Shown in pieces: positions 1 through 12,381 of a stretch of 64,000 bases of DNA. Origin of the DNA: Arthrinium phaeospermum (taxonomy: Eukaryota > Ascomycota > Sordariomycetes > Amphisphaeriales > Apiosporaceae); the NCBI GenBank assembly GCA_006503535.1, contig QYRS01000008.1:2666001-2730000 (forward strand), given 5' to 3'. The translations under genes and the position numbers were made by a program. The notes under the pieces were generated by a model that saw nothing but the letters and a program-made list of their open reading frames with translations, ran no database searches and was not told where the DNA came from. How positions within the stretch are numbered: the stretch's first letter is position 1; the number at the start of each line of letters is the position of its first letter.

Positions 1-3000
1 GACGTGCGGCTTCGATATTCTCATTCTGCGTGCGTTGGTCTTGATAAGGATACGCGTAGAAGGTTAACTGCTCGACGTGGGCCTTGATGTGGTCGGGGAC
101 AACATTGTAGTCCGGCGCTTGGGCCTCGGAAACCCCTGAGGGGGCGGCGTGGAGCTCCTTGCTCTGCTGCTCAATGTCATTAGATATGTTTGTTGCGTCG
201 GTGATCGAGGAAGGCCAGTTCTCACATTTTGGGACGCCTCATTGAGCGCCTGGATTCTTGCTTCATCGATCATCTGCTTGAACATTTCCGGTGTACTAGG
301 TTGTATATAATTCAAATGTTGGCCAATTTTTTCGTGTGCTTTCCGTGCAACGGATGGCGGCAAATCTTTCAACGCCTGATCAATCATTTGAGACGACTTG
401 GTTCGTCCATCCTGCCATGGAATATGCGAATTGTCCGGCGCGGCCATTGAGCTCGACATTGGGTGCGTGGACACGTTGCTGTGCTGCTCGATATCATAAT
501 TGGGCGAGGAAGGGCCCGGGGTTATCGTCAGTTGCGGGACTGATGATCCGGCATAAGTCTTGTCCTCATTTGGGCCTAGACCCATGACCTCTATCAATGT
601 TTCAAACTTGGTTTGGTCATGCGGAAGTATCGTCGCGCTGAGGATCAACGCCTCAAGTTTGACTTTTGATTCCGCATCTAGTTCGCTCAAAGTGCTTGTG
701 AATATGCTCTTGAGCGCGCCCATCGGATTCTTTCGTAGGCTCGCCTTTGAGAATATCCCTTCCAGCTGTACTTTTTGAACATCGTCCAGGCTCTGGATCA
801 GATGCTTCTCGTACACAAACCTCCACTCCGCACCCAAAACGGTCAGTTGCGCTTTATTCAGGATAGGAACCCCCGCCGAAATCAGACCCGGACATCGTGG
901 CATGCCTGGAAAAATTGGTAGGCGGCTAATAGCCACTTTAAGACCCTCCAATGTAGCCTCGTCCACATGACTCTCCGTTGGTTGCTCAGTATGGTTGTTG
1001 TTGTTATTCCTGATCGGTAGCGATAAAGGGGTCAACCCACTTTGCTGCGGCGCTTGGTGCTCGAAACCTTGGCGAGGCGGCAGGATGCCGACCTTGCGTA
1101 TCGTTCTGGGGGGGTCGGTCTTGGCATGTTCCCTGTCAATGTGGCGCTTGAGGTGCTTGGACGACATGAAGGCCGGAGACTGGCACCCGGGATAACGACA
1201 CGACAGGGTCCGGACATGAAGTAGCTCGTGCTCGCTGCACTGAGCCCGGTTTTCAAACCCGGAAATGGCGCGAGGGCAGCGGCGCACTCGACACGTGTAG
1301 GCGGAATCGCGGAACTGGCGCTTGAACGCGTCAAGTTCTACAGCTGCGATTCCAGGATAGTCAGCCTGGTCAAGGAGGTACCGGACGGCCGTCTGGTATC
1401 TTTCGAGAATGAGGGAGACTCCCTCCTGCGGTGGGGGTATGGCGGACGGTGCGATGTCATCGATTGGCTGGCCTCGTGACTCCATTTGCTTGAGCTTGAG
1501 TTCCAGTTGCTCCAAGCTCCTGGCCTTCAGACACCTATCGACCACGCTCTGCAGAAGGGGGCTGTTCAGGCTCCCTATCCGCTCATCAGCTGGTTTCTTT
1601 AGCGTTTGCTCTTCCTCGACGAGAAGGTCATCCAACTTGTCGGGGAGGTGGCCTGGGTTTGTCGAAAGCTGGTTGAGCCTTTTCGCCAGATCACAAGCGA
1701 GGCTGAACAATAGGCAATCAAGGGAGCCAGATACCTCGTCTGACGGGATCAGAGAAAGTAGATAATCGGTCCAGTGCTCCTTCGCGTAGATATGGAATCC
1801 GTGAAGCCCTCTGATTATGCGAACAAGCATCGGATCATCGGGCACGCCGTCTGAGAAGGACTCAATTCCGGCCAAAAGACAGGTGACTGTAGCAATGCCA
1901 TGCTGCAGCAAACAGTCTCTCTCTACCAAAATTAGATTGCTGGCAGATGATTGCAGAAACCTGTTACTTGGTCAGCAACCTTCGTTTGGCTGTTTGTTTT
2001 GAATCAGCAGGATAGGTGGGATTGGCCCTTACTCTTTCACCGATACATGGACAAATCCAAGTCTGGAATCAGGTCTCTCCTCGATAAGAGTGGCACACTT
2101 GTCCAACAAGTCTTGGGGGGCGATGTTCTTGACGCTGACATCGCCCAAGCTGAAGGCGAGGGCAGATTGTAACTCGATCTTCTGCAGGGGGCGCTTGGCG
2201 AAGGCTATCCAGCCCAGGGCACATTTGACTCGATCCACAGATCTACTGTCCAGTCGGACGAGGATCTGTGTCATGATTTTACTGTAGCTGTGGGAGGGTC
2301 AGGGGCGAAAACGTAGGATGTGAAGTGGTGGAGGATGTACTCACAACTCGGACAGTTTTGCTGGAAGTTCGTAGACCGATCTTTTGATCTCATCGGGTTC
2401 GTAGAAGATGTTACTCGATAAGTAGTCCAGAACAAGTCGAGCATATAAAAACATGCCTACTCCATAATTAGTCCCTTTCTTGCATGAGCGGATGGGATGG
2501 TTAGGGGGACTCGAACCATCTGCTTTCTCCGTGATTGCGTTCTCAACCTCTTGGACGTCGGAAGTGGTTAAGTGCATCTCACTGAACTTGGCGCATATGT
2601 CATGTTTGAATCTTTCGCGAGTATAGTTCCTAATCGCGTGGTTCATGTGCTCCTTCTCTTCCGCAAGCGATATCGACTGTTTCTTGCTTAGCTTCGCCGA
2701 TGCAGTAGCCGAGAAGCGGCAAGATACCAGCGCCTTGCCGACCACCGTATCCGGGCTGAAGGTCCTCGCAGTGACCTGGCTGATCAATCGGAACAGCTTG
2801 TTCTGCGTAACGGGGTCGCATTCGTCGACGCCGTCGAGGAAGATCCATACATAGGTCGTCTCCTGTGGCTTCTTGCTGATGTTGGCAAGCAGAAACTGCA
2901 GAAGTCTCTCCATGAGCGGGGCGCTGGCAACCTTCTTGGCGAGAATGTAGTTCTCGTAGACGTGTGCGACCAGATCCTCGTCTGCTCTAACAAGTTGCAG

Positions 3001-4115
3001 GAGAAGCGACCGAAGGATGTGGTCGTACTTGGTCGAGGAAGGATACGCATAGTTGCAGAAGTGTGAGATGACAAGATATCCGGCACTCTTCATGAAGTTC
3101 ACAATGCTGGCCGACAAGACGCTTTTCCCGGTACCTGCTGCCCCTTGGATCCACAGCAGTGGGACGTTCGGCTGATGCTGAAGTGAAGATCGCATCTTTG
3201 GGTTGTTCAGCACCCAGCCGCAGGTATCAGCATTATACCTTGTGGATTCCTCCAAGAGCTGGTCGAAGATGGTGACATGGTCGGACTCGTTGACCTTGAG
3301 CCAGGCCACAATCGAGTTGAACTGTTTGATACTCTGCCCCTCTTCACTTCGTAGAAGTTCTTCGAAACTTTCTTCCCGCCAGCGGCGAATCTCTTTCAGC
3401 ATTTTGTCATTGTCCTGCCGCATTTGTTGGCCCTCGGCAATATGGATAGCCTGGGCCAGTTTGTCGATCAAGACCTCATGACGTTTGAGATCACTGATGA
3501 TGCTGTCAAATCGCCTCTGAAATCGGTGCCATGAGGTTTGGAACAAAAGCTGCCATGCTATCGCAGTAGTCAGCAAAGCCAGTTGGGTCGAAATGTAAAG
3601 TACAAGCTGGGCGACCTACATTTGCGTGTGACGAATTTGTAGGCATATTTATGGAATTGCAGGATATCTGAATAGAACACAGCTGCGGTTTCTTGGAAGT
3701 CTTGGTTCCGGGAAAAGCGCTTATCCAGGATACCAAAGCGCTTGAGAGTATCGGCAATTTCGGCATAGCTGCCGAGTATGCGATCGAAAGCTTCCAGGTG
3801 CTCGCTCGAGATGCGCAGTATCAGCGTGATGGGCGCCCACACCCAGGGGAGGAAGGGCGTCCCGTTGCAGAGGATGTCGACCACTCTGGCATAGTGCTCC
3901 AATCCTTGGAATAGGGGGAGCAGCCGTCGCAAGTTCCGGAGCTTTTGCCGTGCGGCCAGCTGGGCTTCAATCTTCAGCACCGCGTCTATGACTTGCTCGA
4001 TGGTCTTCATTTCTTTCAGGGTCTGCATGTCCCCCGCCTCGACCGTCGCCTCTAGCTTCTTAAACGCGTCGCTGATGGTGCTCTTCGCCGTTGGGGAAAT
4101 GACGGGAGGGGCCAT
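1..4115 (-). CDS. NACHT (STAND/NLR-type) NTPase with C-terminal C2H2 zinc fingers, 3' end beyond window
   Basis: Exons read on the minus strand: 4115-3620, 3557-2345, 2287-2033, 1960-226, 166-<1; phases 1, 2, 2, 0 all agree. First ATG at 4115; at least 1288 residues. The N-terminal 165 residues are the helical domain common in fungal NLRs (GLEHYARVVDILCNG). The NACHT domain has Walker A GAAGTGKS near residues 304-311 and Walker B VWIFLDGVDEC near 401-411. It is followed by a winged-helix-like part ending FVHVSVKEFLQSS, which forms only after the third intron is removed. A pair of C2H2-like fingers lies near residues 875-935 (CRVRRC...H, CRYPGC...H). The last intron (225-167, GTGAGA donor, CTAAT branch) moves the frame from a stop at 64 into an open frame that leaves the window. 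STAND proteins are ligand-triggered oligomerising switches; the ligand is unknown. Divergent from the SNF2 gene. Confidence 0.85.
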
Positions 4116-4608
4116 ATTGTCGTCAGGGGCAATATCTCCAGATCCCCACGGGGACAATCTTGCAGTTCAAAAGAGTACACAATGCTCTTTTGGATATTGA
4201 AAGTCAGCCTGGATGGAATTTAAGAGCATCTCACCCCATGACCATGGCGGGGACAAATCGCCAAGAGGCCGCCGAGAGTCAGTTGGAAGTCGGGCGGCAG
4301 ATGAAACACTGCCCCCAAACAATGGTGACGGTGTAACGCTGCATCGCATACGCTGCACCAATTAGCCGCGAGTGATTGGACCATATGATCTGCCGGCTGG
4401 CTTCCTGGCGCACACCTGCATATTGTTGGCCAGTCGCAGTCCCGAGGCGCTGGAACCCTGGAGGGCGGGGTACGAGGCGTTCAGGCTGCGCCCCCCATCA
4501 CGCAGCGTTGGCAGTTGGTGAAGGGGCGCCCCGATTCCAGCAGGAAGTTGACTTAACAATATGAAGCCTGATCATTGCCAGTAATCTTTTGTCGCAAGAA
4601 GCGGCAGT
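4116..4608. other. Divergent intergenic region
   Basis: About 0.5 kb between the starts of the NACHT gene (minus) and the SNF2 gene (plus). It presumably carries both promoters. I see no clear TATA box and no convincing short gene. Confidence 0.6.
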
Positions 4609-7600
4609 ATGGACAACAATTGGAATCAACGCACGATGAACCCTCCTGGGAGGGATTGGCCTGGTGTAGAGCCAGAGGCGAAGCGTCAGCGATTGAATGA
4701 AACATGGCAGGAGCAAGGCACAGCGCAGCTGCAAAACTTCGATCTAGGACCGCCCACAAACCCGTACTACGCTCCACATGCTGAGGTCTACCAAGCGGCT
4801 CAGTTTATGCCCCGGATACAACCAAATATATTACCATCTGGCATGGACTATTACCCAAACCCGACCGGGACACCTTTCACAGGACGTCTTGAACCCCAAT
4901 ATCCGCCGCAGGGGCATTTGGGAACTTTTGACCCGAGGTTCACCAACATGAACCAGGTGGCATATGACACGAATCACCTCGCCCCACAGTCCTCGGCATA
5001 TTACCAACCGCAAATGGAACTGCAATGGCAGATGGTGGACCAGCGAGCGATGAGGCTAGATTTTTCATCGGGTCCTGTGCTTGGTAACACCCACAACTCT
5101 TCTGGTGACACGGATATGATCTCCGAGCCATCAGTCCCCTTGTTAGCCCAACAGCCAGAGATAGTCTGCTACGGCATGGTCAGTACACGTCATTGCTGGT
5201 TTACCAGCAAACATGAGTATAATCTGTCTCACATATACATCAGATCTCGGCATTGCCGGCAACGTACGAAAACAGAGGTGGTCAATATATTCCATCAGAG
5301 ATAACTGTTAAGATGGAGTCAGCGGGGCACTTCGCTGCAGCCGACTACGAGCATTTTGAAGGCAACCTAAGTACGGATCATGGACAGATGATGTACGGAC
5401 TTCTCAACAACGAAGACGAACCGCTGGAGTTGTTTGTGACCTGCACTCCGAGCAGGGCCGAGCAGAATGTACGCAGTGGCTTCAAGCGATCTGCCGTCAT
5501 GGAATGCACCTTGGATGTCGTAGTCTACGGTCCAGCTAGCATCTGTGACGATATGGGCGACTACTTTGCGCGGCATGACATCTATCTTCAAGACCCCCGA
5601 ACGTGCCACCGGGACGCCAAGTACTTCAACCCCCATAAACTCTCCTCTATTGATCTGAGCAGCTGCCCATTACTATCCGACGTAGTGTTCTTCAACCCGG
5701 CCGCTCTGGTGCAGCTTTCAGAGGTAGACCAACGGCCTGACCTCCTCAGCGCTCTCAGTAGCAACACAGATCTTGAGGAGACACGTCAACCCGCTGGCAT
5801 CACGTCCATCCTTAAGAGGTACGATAGCCACGAGGACGAGGACGAAGAATACCACTGACACACAAGACAGACACCAGAAACAAGCTCTGACGTTCATGCT
5901 GCGTCGGGAACGTGGCTGGGGCTTCAACCACGTCCAAAGAACCGCGGACATATGGCAGATTGTGGACAGTACCCAGACACGCCAGTAGGCCCTCCCGAGA
6001 CCCAGTCTTGGTATTACAATGCTTGCCTATTAACACCTCTTCAAGGTACCTGAACGTCATCTCGGGGGCTTGTCGACTAGAGGAACCGGAGGAATTTGCT
6101 GGTGGCATAGTTGCCGATCCTATGGGCCTGGGCAAAACCTTGACCATGATCTCTTTGGTGGCAACCGATGCAGAGAGGGTCGACGGCCGCCAGAAATCCG
6201 CAAACAAAACCATGGGCGACAGGGTTCAAATACCAACCACTCTCATTATAGTACCACCGCCTTGTGAGTAATCCCATGGCCCATAGCCGCCCTGCCAAGG
6301 ACTGATGTCTGATCAATAGTACTCGGAACCTGGGAGCTTGAGCTGGCTACGTAAGTGAAAGTGGCATGTTGTTATGCCCGAAGCTGACCTTGTCGCAGGC
6401 ATGTGGCTTACGGCGCAATGCGACATGTTCGACACCACGGCAAAGATCGGATCAAGGACTTGTCCGAGCTTGAAGGCGTACATGTGGTGCTAACAACATA
6501 TCACACCGTCTCCGCGGAATCGAAGACAGACGGCACAAAGCGAGACTCGGCTCTCTTCTCTATCAGATGGAGACGTATCATCCTTGATGAAGGTAAGTCT
6601 CTTGACCTTGTTTGCCCGAACGCCCATTCTGACGAACCAGCGCACTGTATCCGGAACGTCAAGTCACGCATGGCGAAAGGGGTGTGCGCTCTCGAGGCCA
6701 ATGCGAGGTGGGCAGTCACTGGAACTCCTATCCAGAATCGCCTGTCAGACTTTGCCGCCTTGTTGCAGTTCATCCGGGTGTATCCATATGATGACACACG
6801 CCGCTTCGATATCGACATTGCCAACCTCTGGAAGACCGGAGAGGAGACGGAGGCAGTTGAGCGCTTGAAACGGCTCTCACAGTTCCTACTGCTCCGCCGG
6901 CCCAAGAATACCATTGACCTCCCTGCCCGGCACGACCTCAACTGTCCCGTCGAGTTCAGTCGCGACGAAAGATCGATCTACGAGAAGATGAGAATGCAGA
7001 CCATCGCCAAGCTTGACCAGGCGCTGAGCGACGAAACCGGTTCCTACAAGGCCGGTTCGTACATGAACGTCCTGCAGCAGATTGAGTCGCTTCGGCTCTT
7101 CTGCAACCTGGGTCTGCGATTTCAATCACGGCACGCGCAGCGCGGGACGGCTAGTCCTATGGGGGAGGCAATCACGCCCGACAACTGGTCCCTGCGGGCA
7201 CAAAAGGCTTTCCAAGCCCAACGCGACATGCAAACAATGGTATGCCTCCAGTGCGACTCGGCCCTCGAGATCGCCGAGACTTTGCTCGACGAGGACACCC
7301 CTCAAATGGCACACTTCTCCAGCTGCCTCAGGTTCGCCTGTGCGAACTGCACCAACAAACTAAACCGCCACAACCGGTCTTTCCAATGCGGCCACCAACC
7401 CTCGTGCCCCAGCCACCTCGTGTCATTGAGCGGTGCCGCCTTGGACGATGCGCCCAGCTTAGGTGACTTCAGCATCGACGAAGCCTCGGCTGGCCTGTCA
7501 TCAAAGGTCCAGACACTAATCTCGGACCTCAAGTCGCAATCCAGGCCTGCGGGTGAGAAATGGTATGCATGCCCCCAAGCTGATGTTTGGTGTGTCCAAG

Positions 7601-8423
7601 TACCTAACCGAGCCAGTATCGTGTTCTCGACCTGGCGGCTCACCCTCGACATGGTGCAAAAGGGGCTGGAGGAAGCCGGCATCTCCTGCGTGCGATTTGA
7701 CGGCAAGGTCCCGCAGAAGGACAGACAACCGATTGTGGACAGGTTCAAGACTGATCCCACACTGCGGGTGATGCTGCTCACTTTATCGTGCGGCGCTGTT
7801 GGGTAATAGCCTCCTCTCTTGACTCCATGCATCATCACCACTTGCATGCACTAACATGTCCCAGATTGACTCTCACCGTCGCGAACCGCGCTTATCTGAT
7901 GGAGCCTCATTGGTCAGTCTCGGACGTTTCATCTATTCGGATAAGTTGAGGCGGCAAACTCTGTGTGGTCCAATTGCCAGAGCAGAAACTATAACTGGTT
8001 CGATTGATGCAGAATTGCTAGTAGTTCACTAACGTATCTGCTGTATGCAGGAACCCAACTTTGGAGGACCAAGCTCTGGCGCGCGTCCATCGGCTCGGGC
8101 AGACCAAGGAAGTCACGACGATCCGGTTGTATATCCGGGACTCATTTGAAGAGGTCGGTGCCCCAGAGCACGAACTTCCGTGTGCCGCGACCAGACCCAC
8201 TTTACACGGAGCGCGAGCTAATGCCGACCACAGAAAGTAATGGAGCTCCAGGAATCCAAGAGGTCGCTCGCCGGTGTCCTGCTTTCACCCCACGACGGGG
8301 GCCAGTCCGACGATACCAACCAGACCGAACTGCAGGTAAGAAAGACCCGCTCTTCCGTCGCCCTTTACCCCATTGGTTCCAAGAAACCTGACTCGGATAT
8401 AGAAACTGCGGGCTCTACTTTGA
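4609..8423 (+). CDS. SNF2-family DNA-dependent ATPase with RING finger (HLTF/Rad5-Rad16-like)
   Basis: Twelve exons: 4609-5178, 5244-5818, 5871-5984, 6046-6263, 6320-6350, 6399-6592, 6641-7562, 7617-7802, 7865-7912, 8051-8153, 8234-8335, 8403-8423; total 1027 aa with all phases consistent. Residues 1-190 are Gln/Pro/Tyr-rich. Motif I is DPMGLGKT (about 445-452), motif II DEAH is split by the intron at 6593-6640, and motif III reads WAVTGTPIQNR. A Cys-rich RING inserted in the helicase (about 765-825) suggests ubiquitin-ligase activity as in HLTF-type translocases. Motifs V/VI appear across small exons (FSTW, LTLTVANRAYLMEPHWN, ARVHRLGQ). The last exon codes only KLRALL. Likely nuclear chromatin remodelling or damage tolerance; many fungal paralogues of this class are uncharacterised, so the exact role is open. 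Confidence 0.9.
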
Positions 8424-8773
8424 GGATTTCCTTGGCACGAGATTCTAGTGTTTCTACAGGCGGATCGGCTCACTATGATTAGCGGGCTAGAGGGAGCTAG
8501 ACAGATTAGCGCGCAGGAACCGGGTCGCACCGTCAAGTGGACCTTATACTGGAGTTCTGCGCGAACATTGACGTCAAGACTATGATCTCAATTGACTTTC
8601 CAACTTCACATGATGAACTCCAGCCATCCCGAAGGATCCGTGCCAAAGCCACGACCTCGATGAGTGAAACTCCCAGTGTGCTTCTTTCCAACTATAATTT
8701 GGTGATACCCCTCGTGTCTTTCCTTGTGTAATACCTTTCCTCTTTAACCTTTCCAACAACAACCTCAACCATA
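8424..8773. other. Intergenic, promoter of the FAD monooxygenase
   Basis: No coding potential seen. The last 60 bases before the ATG are C/T-rich then CAAC-rich, typical of a fungal 5' leader. Confidence 0.5.
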
Positions 8774-10186
8774 ATGTCTACCCAGCCCCAAGCAAAAAAG
8801 TCCTTCGAGATCGCCATCATCGGCGGCGGCATCGCGGGCGCCACCCTGGCCGTGGCGCTGGTCAAGCACGGCATCCCGTGCCAGATCTACGAGCAGGGCC
8901 ACGCCTTCAGCGAGATCGGCGCCGGCGTCGCCTTCTCGCCCAACTCGCTGCGGGCCATGGACATGTGCGACAAGAGCCTGCGGGCGGCGTTCGAGAAGGT
9001 CGGCACGCACAACCAGTGGCCCTCGAAGCACGACGTCTACTTTGACGTCATGGACGGCATGGCTCCCGGCGACGACCCGGCCGGCCACAAGCCCCTGTTG
9101 ACCCTGACCAACGAGCAGGGCATGGACGGCGTGAACCGCGCCCACTTCCTCGAGGAGGTCAGCAAGGTCATCCCCGCAGACCGCTGCCACTTCCGGAAGC
9201 ACCTCGACCGCGTCGAGGAGAACGGCGGCGCCGACGGAAGGGTCAAGCTCTTCTTCCACGACGGCAGCACGGCCGAGGCCGACGCCGTGGTCGGCTGCGA
9301 CGGCATCAAGAGCCGGACGCGGCAGCTCGTCCTGGGCGGCGACGACGTCCCCGGCGCGCACCCGCAGTACACGCACGTCTACGGGTACCGGGGCGTGGTC
9401 CCCATGGAGAAGGCCGTCGAGGCTTTAGGTGAAGAGCGGGCCAAGAACGCGTGCATCTGGATCGGCAAGAACGCGCACATCTTGTCCTACCCCGTCGACG
9501 GCGGCAAGACGTTCAACATGTTCGGCGCCGTCGTCGACGAGGGCGACTGGCCCAGCCACGAGCAGCTGACCCTGCCCACGACGCGCGAGGAGGCGCTGCG
9601 GCACTACGCCGACTTTGGGCCCATGGTGAAGAAGCAGCTCGAGTTGGTGGACGAGAACATCGACAAGGTATGTCGTCATCGTCAACCCCCGCCCCCTGAA
9701 AGCTTGGCATACTACCCCTGGAGTAAAACTCAAATCTGACGACATGACTAACGAAACGAAACACAGTGGGCCCTCTTCGACACGGGCGACCACCCCATCC
9801 CCCACTTCAACAAAGGCCGCATCGTCCTCTGCGGCGACGCCGCCCACGCCACGACCCCGCACCACGGCGCCGGCGCCGGCTTCTGCGTCGAGGACTCGGC
9901 GGTGCTGTCGGAGCTGCTGGCGGACGAGCGGGTTACGAAACCCGAGCAGCTGGCCGCCGTCTTCGCGGCCTTCGACGCCATCCGGCGGCCCCGCGGCCAC
10001 TGGCTGGTCCAGAGCAGCCGGCGCATGGTGGAGTTGTACCAGGACCGGGCCGCGGACGCGAGCCACCAGGACATGGACGGCATGCGCAAGGAGGTGGAGG
10101 AGCGGTTCCACAAGGTCTGGGACTATGATTTGGGGAAGGCGGTACGGGAGGGGAAGGAGGATTTGCACAGGCGGTTACAATCCTGA
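8774..10186 (+). CDS. FAD-dependent monooxygenase, salicylate hydroxylase-like
   Basis: Two exons, 8774-9667 and 9767-10186, joined in phase 0 by a 99-nt intron (GTATGT donor, GACTAAC branch, ACACAG acceptor); 437 aa. The N-terminal Rossmann motif is IIGGGIAGATLAVAL (about 15-29). The DG motif VVGCDGIKSRTRQ lies near 175-187. The second FAD motif, GDAAHATTPHHGAGAG, falls just after the intron. Length and motif order fit class A aromatic-ring hydroxylases such as salicylate 1-monooxygenase, which uses NAD(P)H and O2 on phenolic acids in the cytosol. The actual substrate cannot be read from sequence. Exon GC is clearly higher than in the gene 3' of it. No biosynthetic partner genes lie next to it apart from the broken oxidoreductase at 12.4 kb. 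Confidence 0.9.
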
Positions 10187-10734
10187 GGCTCCTTGGGCCA
10201 GGGCAACCGTGGGGTAATGAACGTTTTTGGGAAAGCCCCTTTCAATGGATAGACAAAAGTTGTATGTTTTGGGAGCATGATGAATGTCACACGATTACCT
10301 TCCCTGTTCTTTGTCGGCGTACGTCAGAAAAAGCCTCATCCGATTTATTCTTGTGATCCAGGTGGCTGCGACGCATTTTGATATCATTTCAAGGCACCTG
10401 CAAATCCGCTCTGCCTGCATCCAGGCGAGCGATCCAGTGCTAGGTTGGGCCTGAAGATGGAAAATCATGGTACAGCCAAGCCCATGTCACGCACATATCT
10501 TACTGCTGCATGCGACACACAACAGGGGCTCATGGATGTCTGGCACCATCCAGCCTGCAGTTGGAGACCCCGATGCAACCAACCGGAAAAATTACAATGC
10601 CTCTTCCCATTGGACTACACCATACGCCTCTTGTGATTTATCGGAAGCATAAGCTGACAAAAAGAAAAAATATTTCTTGACACCTCACATCTATAGCGGA
10701 GCTTGCAATCGGCTGCACTATCCCACCTATCGCA
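10187..10734. other. Intergenic region
   Basis: About 550 bases, AT-richer than the neighbouring exons. It holds the 3' end of the monooxygenase transcript and the promoter of the CorA-like gene; no gene seen. Confidence 0.5.
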
Positions 10735-12071
10735 ATGACGCAAGAGTTCTGTTCTGATAATCACGATATTGTGATACTGCGAAAGAATTCGCAAGTTGAT
10801 ATCGCATCACCAGAACGCAACGATGACCAGGAGACCTGGCTGCGTTTCCGTGCCAACTCGACGCAATTGCATTCGGCGGTCGCGTCTGATCGAAGTTGGT
10901 TTTGTGCTGACGCCCATGTTTCGATTATGTCCGTCATCCCTAGCTCATCCAGCCTGTCGGTCTTCTTTGCCTTAATACTAATCCGCTCCAGCTTCGCCAG
11001 TGCTCGCGAGATACGCCACTGTATCGGTTGCCGAACCACCTTGGAGAAAGCCTTTGGATTGCCTCAGTACTGGTGGTCGGGGTACTGCATGAGCTCCAAT
11101 GGGTTCTTTGGATTCGACGAGAAGACGGACTCGGCAGGTAATCCGACCTTCAGTAAGCAGATTGCTGGAAGACCTGCACACGCTGGCAACCGCTGATCCT
11201 TTTTCATACGTAAGATGCGTGGGTGCGATTCGAGGTCAAGCTTGTTGGCGAAAGGCTGCAGTGGAGTTGGGTGAAACTCACGGCGTACATCCACTTCGTG
11301 CCCTCGTCCAACCAGACCGCCATCTTGGTCTTCGGTGCCAATCCGTCTCTGAAAACAGGCATCGAATATTCCTTGGGACATGAAGCCCCACGCCACCTAA
11401 GCAGCCCGTTCTCTGCCTGCGTGCACCTCGTCCACCAGGTCGTGCGTTTGCAGGACGACGCGTTCTGGGCGGTGCGCGACGTCGTGGGCGCCATCGAGGG
11501 CCGTTCGAAGCCGGGCCGCCGGAAGCCGGAACCAGACTACCGGAACCTCCACGACCTAGCGCGGCATGCGACCCACGTCACGGAGACGCTCGAGACTTCC
11601 CTGGGGACCATGGATGCGATGCTGTCGCAACACGATGCGCTCAAGTCCATGTTGCCCGACCATCGGGCATGGTCCAGCGATCATCAATCCCTGCTCTTTT
11701 TCAGGAGTATCCTCGGGAGCCTTCGTGGTCGCGCGCTCGCCAATGAGAAGCGGCTGGCCAACGAAATCCAGTTGTTATTTCACTTGGTAGCGCAGTACGA
11801 CGCGGGGATCTCTGTACAAGTCGGCAAGGCGGCCCTGGAAGACAGCGCCGTCATGAAGACCATCGCGACTTTGACCATGGTGTTTCTTCCGCCGACCTTT
11901 GTATCCGCCATGTTCAGCATGTCGTTCTTCAACTTCGACAGTGAGGCGGGCTGGAGGGTCTCGGAGAAGTACTGGATCTATTGGGCTTTTGCGGTTCCCA
12001 TTACGCTTGCGACGTATCTGTGGTGGTTCCGATGGCAGAAGAGCTCGGGCGCAAAGTTATCGGAGGACTAG
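10735..12071 (+). CDS. CorA-like two-helix membrane protein (first of three)
   Basis: Exons 10735-11137 and 11215-12071, phase 1 (the junction restores DSADAWVRFEVK); 419 aa. The C-terminal half is the fungal CorA-like fold: a long helical stalk (VTETLETSLGTMDAML, then an ADJACENT NEK-type helix), the first membrane helix TLTMVFLPPTFVSAMFS, and a second, YWIYWAFAVPITLATYLWW, ending in a basic tail. The loop reads SMSFFNF where CorA channels have GMN, so Mg2+ selectivity is doubtful. The first 130 residues are poorly conserved-looking, and another frame around 10950-11030 also reads plausibly, so exon 1 may hide an extra intron or small indels. Known family role: membrane pentamers; many fungal members have no assigned function. 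Confidence 0.7.
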
Positions 12072-12138
12072 TATCTCATTGTATATGCATAGGTGATAAA
12101 CCCCGGACTAATGGCCCCCCTATGATATCGAAGTAGTC

Positions 12139-12381
12139 TTAGTCTGTAGAATCCCCCAGGGGGCACGCATCCGTGTCAGCAAACGTCTTGGGATCATCGG
12201 TGCCCGCCTGGACCGTGACGTCGTTGGAGGTATCCAGCTCATGCAAGTTGTTCGGCAACCGGATGGCCCGCTTCCTCTTCTTCTTTTGGTCCGAGCGGCC
12301 AAACGTCACCAACTCCGAGTCCTCGCTCTCGCCTTTGGCCTTCCGGACACCACTGCTTGAGGACGACGAGCTGCCCTGACG
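12139..12381 (-). pseudogene. Orphan 3' coding fragment of an unidentified gene
   Basis: An open frame of about 80 codons ending TAA at 12139-12141, with strongly G/C-biased third positions. It has a Ser run, a Lys/Arg patch (QKKKRKRAIRLPNN) and an acidic tail. It has no start codon, and its upstream limit (in-frame stop at 12382-12384) is exactly where the oxidoreductase homology begins on the other strand. It looks like the C-terminal exon of a gene whose 5' part has been lost. I cannot name the parent; the basic patch next to LPNNLHELD resembles the cytosolic tails of some fungal membrane proteins, but that is only an impression. Confidence 0.4.

Noticed and set aside
2500..2530. A GGTTCGAGTC-like B-box on the minus strand
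   Set aside because: Lies inside the NACHT exon with no A-box or cloverleaf around it; coincidence.
8765..10168. Minus-strand frames over the FAD monooxygenase
   Set aside because: Antisense shadows of a GC-rich gene with clear FAD motifs on the plus strand.
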